The position numbers and the translations under genes were made by a program. 24,356 nucleotides of DNA from NCBI GenBank assembly GCA_002297505.1, contig DBLQ01000103.1, positions 1 through 24,356 on the forward strand, given 5' to 3'. Source of the DNA: Flavobacteriales bacterium UBA720. Lineage in GTDB: Bacteria; Bacteroidota; Bacteroidia; Flavobacteriales; Weeksellaceae. Positions 20,878-24,356 of this stretch are shown piece after piece. Each line of letters begins with the position of its first letter. The first letter of the stretch is position 1. The notes under the pieces are model-generated. The model was not told the origin of the DNA. It was given only the letters and a program-made list of their open reading frames with translations, and ran no database searches.

Positions 20878-22565
20878 GTACGATAGACTGGACGGTTTTA
20901 ATTTTCACCCTTGTTGCAGTCGTGGTTTACGGTGTATTCATCGGGCGCGGACAGAAAAGCAACGAATCTTACCTGAAAGCAGACAACAAAATGCCGTGGT
21001 ACATTGTGTTGATCGGGATTATGGCAACGCAGGCAAGTGCGATAACCTTTCTTTCGGCACCGGGACAAGCTTACACGGATGGGATGCGTTTCGTTCAGTA
21101 CTATTTTGGTTTGCCTTTGGCGATGATTGTCATCTGTATTACGTTCATCCCGATTTTCCAACGGTTAAATGTTTACACGGCTTATGAATATTTAGAAAAC
21201 CGTTTCGATAAAAATACAAGGGTACTGACTTCGCTGCTTTTTCTTTTTTCCAGAGGGTTATCGACGGGAATCAGCATTTACGCTCCGAGTATTATTTTAT
21301 CAAGCGTTTTAAACTGGAATATTTATTTGACCAATGTTTTAACTGGTGGAATTTTATTGATTTACACCTATGTTGGCGGAGCAAAGGCAATCGCGCACAC
21401 CCAAAAATTACAGTTTTTGATTATTTTGGGAACTATGGCTTTTGCGGGATATTTGTTGATTGAAAATATGCCGAATGGAATAGGTTTTAAGGATGCACTT
21501 TATCTCGCCGGAAAATCAGAAAAGCTCAATGTTATTACTACGGAATTCGATTGGAAAGACAAATACAATATCTGGAGCGGACTGATTGGCGGTTTTTTTC
21601 TGGCATTGTCTTATTTCGGAACAGATCAGAGCCAGGTCGGGAGATACATTACAGCAAAAGACAATACGAACGCAAAAATGGGCTTGCTGTTGAACGGATT
21701 GGTTAAAATTCCGATGCAGTTTGCGATTTTGCTGATTGGTGCTTTGCTTTTCGCATTCTTTTCTCTAAAACCGGCTCCGATTTATTTTAACGAACGTTCT
21801 TATCAGAATTTAAAGGAAAAACAACCCGAACAGGCTGCGGTTTTTGAAAAAGAACATCAGGATTTACAATTAAAATTTAATGCAGAATCGAAAGAGATTT
21901 TAAAGTTAAAAGATAACAATTCTCCTGAACTTAAAAAAACAATTCAGGATTTTAAAAATACACAAACAGAAGTAAAAGCGCTTCACGGAAGGGTAGAAGA
22001 AGCTATCAATCAATCCAATTTTAATGCGGAGAAAACAGATACCAATTATATTTTCCTGTATTTCGTAAAAAACACATTGCCTGTCGGAATGATCGGTTTG
22101 CTGTTTGCCGTCATTTTTCTGGCAAGTTGGGGTTCCATTTCAGCAGCGTTGAATTCTCTTGCTGCCTGTTCTCTAAAGGATGTTCATTTAATCTTTAAAA
22201 AAGAAACTCCTGATGACGAAACCGAATTGAAGTACAGTCGTCTGCATACTTTAGCCTGGGGGATTTTCTCCATCGGTGTCGCAATGTTTGCCACTCAAAT
22301 GGGTTCTCTGATTGAAGCAGTGAATGTATTGGGTTCACTTTTCTACGGCCCAATCTTGGGAATTTTTCTTGTTGCTTTTTATTATAAAAAAATCAATGGT
22401 CCGAATGTATTTGTTGCGGCCATTTTAGCTGAAATTACTGTGATTGCCGTGTATCAGTTCGACATCGTTTCTTTCCTTTGGCTCAATGTCATCGGGGCGG
22501 CGGCAGTCATTATATTTTCTGCATTTGGGTTAGTGTTTTATAAGCCAAAAGAATTAACTTCGTAA
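20874..22565 (+). CDS. Sodium:solute symporter (SSS family)
   Basis: A 563-aa transporter of the SSS family, with about 13 membrane helices. Family marks include S-A-I-T-F-L-S-A-P-G in the first helix pair, Y-T-Y-V-G-G-A-K-A, and Y-F-G-T-D-Q-S-Q-V-G-R-Y. A later helix has A-S-W-G-S-I-S-A-A-L-N-S, matching the region with the Na2-site serines. A charged insertion of about 90 residues (300-390) with coiled-coil character (L-K-L-K-D, P-E-L-K-K-T-I-Q-D-F) lies in one loop. The substrate is unknown; the coupled PIG-L deacetylase suggests an amino sugar or glycan fragment. The start ATG 20874 overlaps the upstream stop. Confidence 0.92.
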   Translation: MSTIDWTVLIFTLVAVVVYGVFIGRGQKSNESYLKADNKMPWYIVLIGIMATQASAITFLSAPGQAYTDGMRFVQYYFGLPLAMIVICITFIPIFQRLNVYTAYEYLENRFDKNTRVLTSLLFLFSRGLSTGISIYAPSIILSSVLNWNIYLTNVLTGGILLIYTYVGGAKAIAHTQKLQFLIILGTMAFAGYLLIENMPNGIGFKDALYLAGKSEKLNVITTEFDWKDKYNIWSGLIGGFFLALSYFGTDQSQVGRYITAKDNTNAKMGLLLNGLVKIPMQFAILLIGALLFAFFSLKPAPIYFNERSYQNLKEKQPEQAAVFEKEHQDLQLKFNAESKEILKLKDNNSPELKKTIQDFKNTQTEVKALHGRVEEAINQSNFNAEKTDTNYIFLYFVKNTLPVGMIGLLFAVIFLASWGSISAALNSLAACSLKDVHLIFKKETPDDETELKYSRLHTLAWGIFSIGVAMFATQMGSLIEAVNVLGSLFYGPILGIFLVAFYYKKINGPNVFVAAILAEITVIAVYQFDIVSFLWLNVIGAAAVIIFSAFGLVFYKPKELTS

Positions 22566-22598
22566 AAGTTAAACTTACAAAAAAACAGATTAAACAAT

Positions 22599-23117
22599 AT
22601 GAACACAATCTTCAAATCAGCGACCATGATTGTTGCTGCCATGACCATCTCGGTCAACGCATTGGCACAGGAAACTAAAAAACCGGCGAGTCCTGCCATG
22701 ACCGCTACGGGAAAAATTAAGGATGCCAATATTACAATTGCTTACAGCAGTCCGTCAGTGAAAGACCGAAAGATCTGGGGCGACCTGGTGCCTTACGATA
22801 AAGTTTGGCGTGCAGGAGCCAACGACGCAACGACTTTCGAAACCGATAAAGATGTAATGGTGCAGGGTAAAAAGCTTCCTAAAGGAAAATACAGCTTTTT
22901 CCTGATTCCGAAAGCAGGCGGAACGTGGACAGCAATTTTCAACAAGGAGCCAAAACAGTGGGGTGCTTACAAATACGAAGAATCTAAAGATGCTTTGCGC
23001 GTGGAGGTAAAGACCAAAGCTTTACCGGCAAAACAGGAAGCTCTGGTTTACAAAATCAACAAAAACGGATTTACCATGGATTGGGACAAAGTTTCAGTTC
23101 CGGTAGAAGTCAAATAA
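22599..23117 (+). CDS. Exported DUF2911 protein
   Basis: A 172-aa secreted protein with a signal peptide (residues 1-23, cut after A-L-A). The DUF2911 core has Y-S-S-P-S-V-K-D-R-K-I-W-G, V-P-Y-D-K-V-W-R-A-G-A-N-D-A-T and L-P-K-G-K-Y-S-F-F-L-I-P. The family is common in Bacteroidota and has no known activity; the location is probably periplasmic. It begins 33 bp after the symporter on the same strand and may be in the same operon. A strong bidirectional terminator follows. Confidence 0.9.
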   Translation: MNTIFKSATMIVAAMTISVNALAQETKKPASPAMTATGKIKDANITIAYSSPSVKDRKIWGDLVPYDKVWRAGANDATTFETDKDVMVQGKKLPKGKYSFFLIPKAGGTWTAIFNKEPKQWGAYKYEESKDALRVEVKTKALPAKQEALVYKINKNGFTMDWDKVSVPVEVK

Positions 23118-23133
23118 ATTGAATATCTAAGTC

Positions 23134-23163
23134 AAAAAAATCCCGTTAGTTCGGGATTTTTTT
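23134..23163. terminator. Bidirectional terminator
   Basis: ATCCCG, loop TTAGTT, CGGGAT, with seven A residues before and seven T residues after. It works on both strands between the DUF2911 gene and the convergent gene whose stop is at 23162. Confidence 0.9.
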
Positions 23164-23599
23164 ATGGCGTTATTTTCAAGCTTTCCAGAATTTCCTGTCT
23201 TTGTAAATGACTGAAATTCTTCAGAGATACATTAATCGCTTTGATTTTTTTACGGTCAATATTTTCGGTGAGGATTTTGATCTGCAACATTTTACCGCTT
23301 AGTTCAATGTCCTGAATTGCTGATAGCGGAACTTCAAAAAGGACTTGATTGTGAAGGCTTGACGATAGAATTCCGCGTCGTTTCATTGAAACTACCAATC
23401 CTGAATTTTCAAATTCCATCATTTCCAATCTCGGCAGAATTACCATCAGGACAATTAAAATAGCCAACAGTAGCATGGTAATGGTGTCAGGCTTTTGAAT
23501 CAACATCAGACGGGCGCCGGAAATCAGCACGATCATCATCATCATGCCGATGAGCAGCACGACTCTTTTCCTAACATTTGCCCTGTTACTTATAATCAT
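23162..23599 (-). CDS. Small membrane protein with two TM helices and a beta-rich tail
   Basis: A 145-aa protein of no certain family. Two hydrophobic helices (about 12-32 and 40-57) are followed by a beta-rich region (E-N-S-G-L-V-V-S-M-K-R-R-G, V-P-L-S-A-I-Q-D-I-E-L) and a helical end. The layout matches bacterial PH-like membrane proteins and the protein at 9894, though the sequences are not close. The start codon (23599) lies only 4 bp after a T-tract terminator on the same strand, which suggests that its expression is attenuated or that another transcript ends there. A stand-alone gene, convergent with the DUF2911 gene. Confidence 0.65.
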   Translation of the reverse strand: MIISNRANVRKRVVLLIGMMMMIVLISGARLMLIQKPDTITMLLLAILIVLMVILPRLEMMEFENSGLVVSMKRRGILSSSLHNQVLFEVPLSAIQDIELSGKMLQIKILTENIDRKKIKAINVSLKNFSHLQRQEILESLKITP

Positions 23600-23603
23600 T
23601 GTG

Positions 23604-23667
23604 AAAAAAGGCCAGACAGAAAAAACACAAATATTTAAGATTTCTCATCCTAAAAAACTGCCTGGCC
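23604..23667 (-). terminator. Terminator-like hairpin directly upstream of a start codon
   Basis: Read on the minus strand: GGCCAGGCAG (23667-23658), 38 nt containing an inner hairpin (TTAGGAT, GAGAA, ATCTTAA), CTGTCTGGCC (23619-23610), then TTTTTT. The 10-bp stem has one G-T pair. It ends 4 bp before ATG 23599, so it can stop transcription before that gene. Confidence 0.65.
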
Positions 23668-23825
23668 ATGTGTTGTAATTTCGTTATTTTTTTGTTTGAT
23701 AAAAACAATGGAGTGATTATACACTAATTATTATTTGTGATTTAAAAATACTTTCCCGACCATAAAACCGGGAAAAGCATTTATTTTTTCTCCATCATTT
23801 GCATCCTGATTGATCAGGTCAAATC
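23604..23825 (-). ncRNA. Candidate leader or small RNA (about 220 nt)
   Basis: The segment runs from the predicted start of a consensus promoter to an intrinsic terminator on the same strand, with a further hairpin (23752-23775) inside. No convincing start codon or reading frame begins in it. It could be an independent small RNA or a cis-acting attenuator for the gene at 23599. No match to 6S, SRP or tmRNA motifs was seen by eye. Confidence 0.35.
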
Positions 23826-23830
23826 TGGCG

Positions 23831-23861
23831 CAAAAGTATGGCAGACGATAACGTTTCGCAA
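23831..23861 (-). promoter_or_regulatory. Consensus promoter on the minus strand
   Basis: TTG (23861-23859), a 20-bp spacer and an exact TACTTTTG box (23838-23831). The predicted start is near 23825. The nearest gene downstream starts 225 bp away, beyond a terminator-like hairpin. Confidence 0.6.
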
Positions 23862-24062
23862 CAGTAACACGGCTCAAATTCAGGAAAATACGTCGTTAAA
23901 ATAAGATGTTTCCTAATAATTAAGCAGTTGAATTTCAATTGATTATTCATTAATCTGATCTAAATAATCGTTTCAGGTAGAAGTTGTTGATCTGCTGATA
24001 ATAAACCCTTGCTTTTGATAGAAAATTGACCGACAAAGACAATTACTTACTGAAATAAGATC

Positions 24063-24356
24063 CTAATTAGAATCATTGGACTGCAGCTGCTCGATAAATT
24101 CCGAAGGGGAGAGCGCGGTAATCTTCTTGAATTCGGCGGCAAATCTACTTCTCGAAGAAAAGCCGGCTTCCGCTGCGAGTGATGCAACTTTGAATTTGCG
24201 GTAAGACCTGTTTGTCGTCAGCTTGAGAATGATATAGCGGATTCGCAGCTCATTGATATAATTTTTAAAATCTTTCTTCTTATAAGTGTTGACGATATAC
24301 GAGAGGTATTTCGTATTGGTGTGGCAGTAGGCAGCAACATATGGTAGGGAAACGCT
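24063..24356 (-). CDS. AraC-type transcriptional regulator, partial
   Basis: The last 97 residues of a protein whose N-terminus is beyond the window edge. They form an AraC-type DNA-binding domain: first helix-turn-helix (V-A-A-Y-C-H-T-N-T-K-Y-L-S-Y-I-V-N), then Y-I-N-E-L-R-I-R-Y. The second is A-S-L-A-A-E-A-G-F-S-S-R-S-R-F-A-A-E-F-K-K, followed by S-P-S-E-F-I. This sequence style is typical of Chryseobacterium regulators that carry TPR repeats and a membrane helix upstream, but that part is not visible here. Confidence 0.9.
   Translation of the reverse strand, partial: SVSLPYVAAYCHTNTKYLSYIVNTYKKKDFKNYINELRIRYIILKLTTNRSYRKFKVASLAAEAGFSSRSRFAAEFKKITALSPSEFIEQLQSNDSN

Larger units (their letters stand above)
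23600..24062. other. 463-bp intergenic region: promoter, hairpins, possible RNA
   Basis: From right to left on the minus strand: 24062-23862 has nothing I can name and no terminator for the AraC-type gene. Then comes a promoter (23861-23831), a 7-bp stem hairpin TTTCCCG/CGGGAAA (23752-23775), and a GC-rich terminator-like hairpin (23604-23667) just before the next start codon. An open frame without ATG (ending in V-F-L-N-H-K at about 23740) also crosses the promoter; I judge it probably non-coding. Confidence 0.5.

Noticed and set aside
1..24356. tRNA, rRNA, CRISPR arrays, insertion sequences, integrase or phage genes
   Set aside because: No cloverleaf ends, repeat-spacer pattern, transposase motif or terminal inverted repeats with target duplications were seen on either strand.

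Overview
The window reads as chromosomal DNA of a flavobacterium of the Chryseobacterium/Weeksellaceae type. The signs are moderate-to-low GC, absence of strong Shine-Dalgarno sequences, and several start-proximal copies of the Bacteroidota promoter element TAnnTTTG (before udk, the pseudouridine synthase, the PIG-L gene and the S24 repressor). Family content also fits: DUF2911, PA2169-type DUF2383, a LOV histidine kinase, a udk-divIC-mutA gene order, and a C-terminal AraC-type HTH. No tRNA, rRNA, CRISPR array, insertion sequence or phage gene was seen.

Layout. 1-1241 (minus): a DUF202 membrane protein and a cation diffusion facilitator cut by the window edge. 1462-2619 (plus): a GNAT-like YghO-type protein. 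3074-3982 (minus): a general-stress SDR oxidoreductase, followed by several minus-strand hairpins. 4204-6083 (plus): a LOV-domain histidine kinase and a single-domain receiver 2 bp apart. 6091-6861 (minus): an XRE-S24 (LexA/CI-like) repressor with its own promoter and a candidate operator. 7011-7484: a small lipoprotein. 7586-9865: udk, a DivIC/FtsB-like protein and the methylmalonyl-CoA mutase small subunit. 9894-12134: an rRNA pseudouridine synthase flanked by two AT-rich genes, a two-TM protein and an alpha/beta hydrolase.

12177-18187 looks like a stress or accessory block. It holds a 73-aa protein, two diverged CinA/PncC-like proteins that flank a DUF2383 protein, a pyridoxamine-oxidase-like general stress protein, a 54-aa protein, a PAP2 phosphatase, a membrane protein of unknown function and a DUF1440 protein. 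18275-23117 is a likely uptake/processing operon: a secreted PIG-L deacetylase, a 34-aa membrane microprotein and a sodium:solute symporter joined by ATGA overlaps, then a DUF2911 protein. 23162-23599 (minus) is another two-TM protein. It is preceded by a roughly 220-nt leader or RNA with a good promoter and an intrinsic terminator. The window ends in a partial AraC-type regulator.

How the genes may work together (inference): the LOV kinase is divergent from the stress SDR and next to the S24 repressor, so this part may link blue light or stress to gene expression. The points most worth a second look are the LOV kinase whose sensor depends on a TTG start, the paired CinA-like proteins lacking the family's catalytic serine and lysine, the ATGA-coupled microprotein, and the structured region upstream of 23599.
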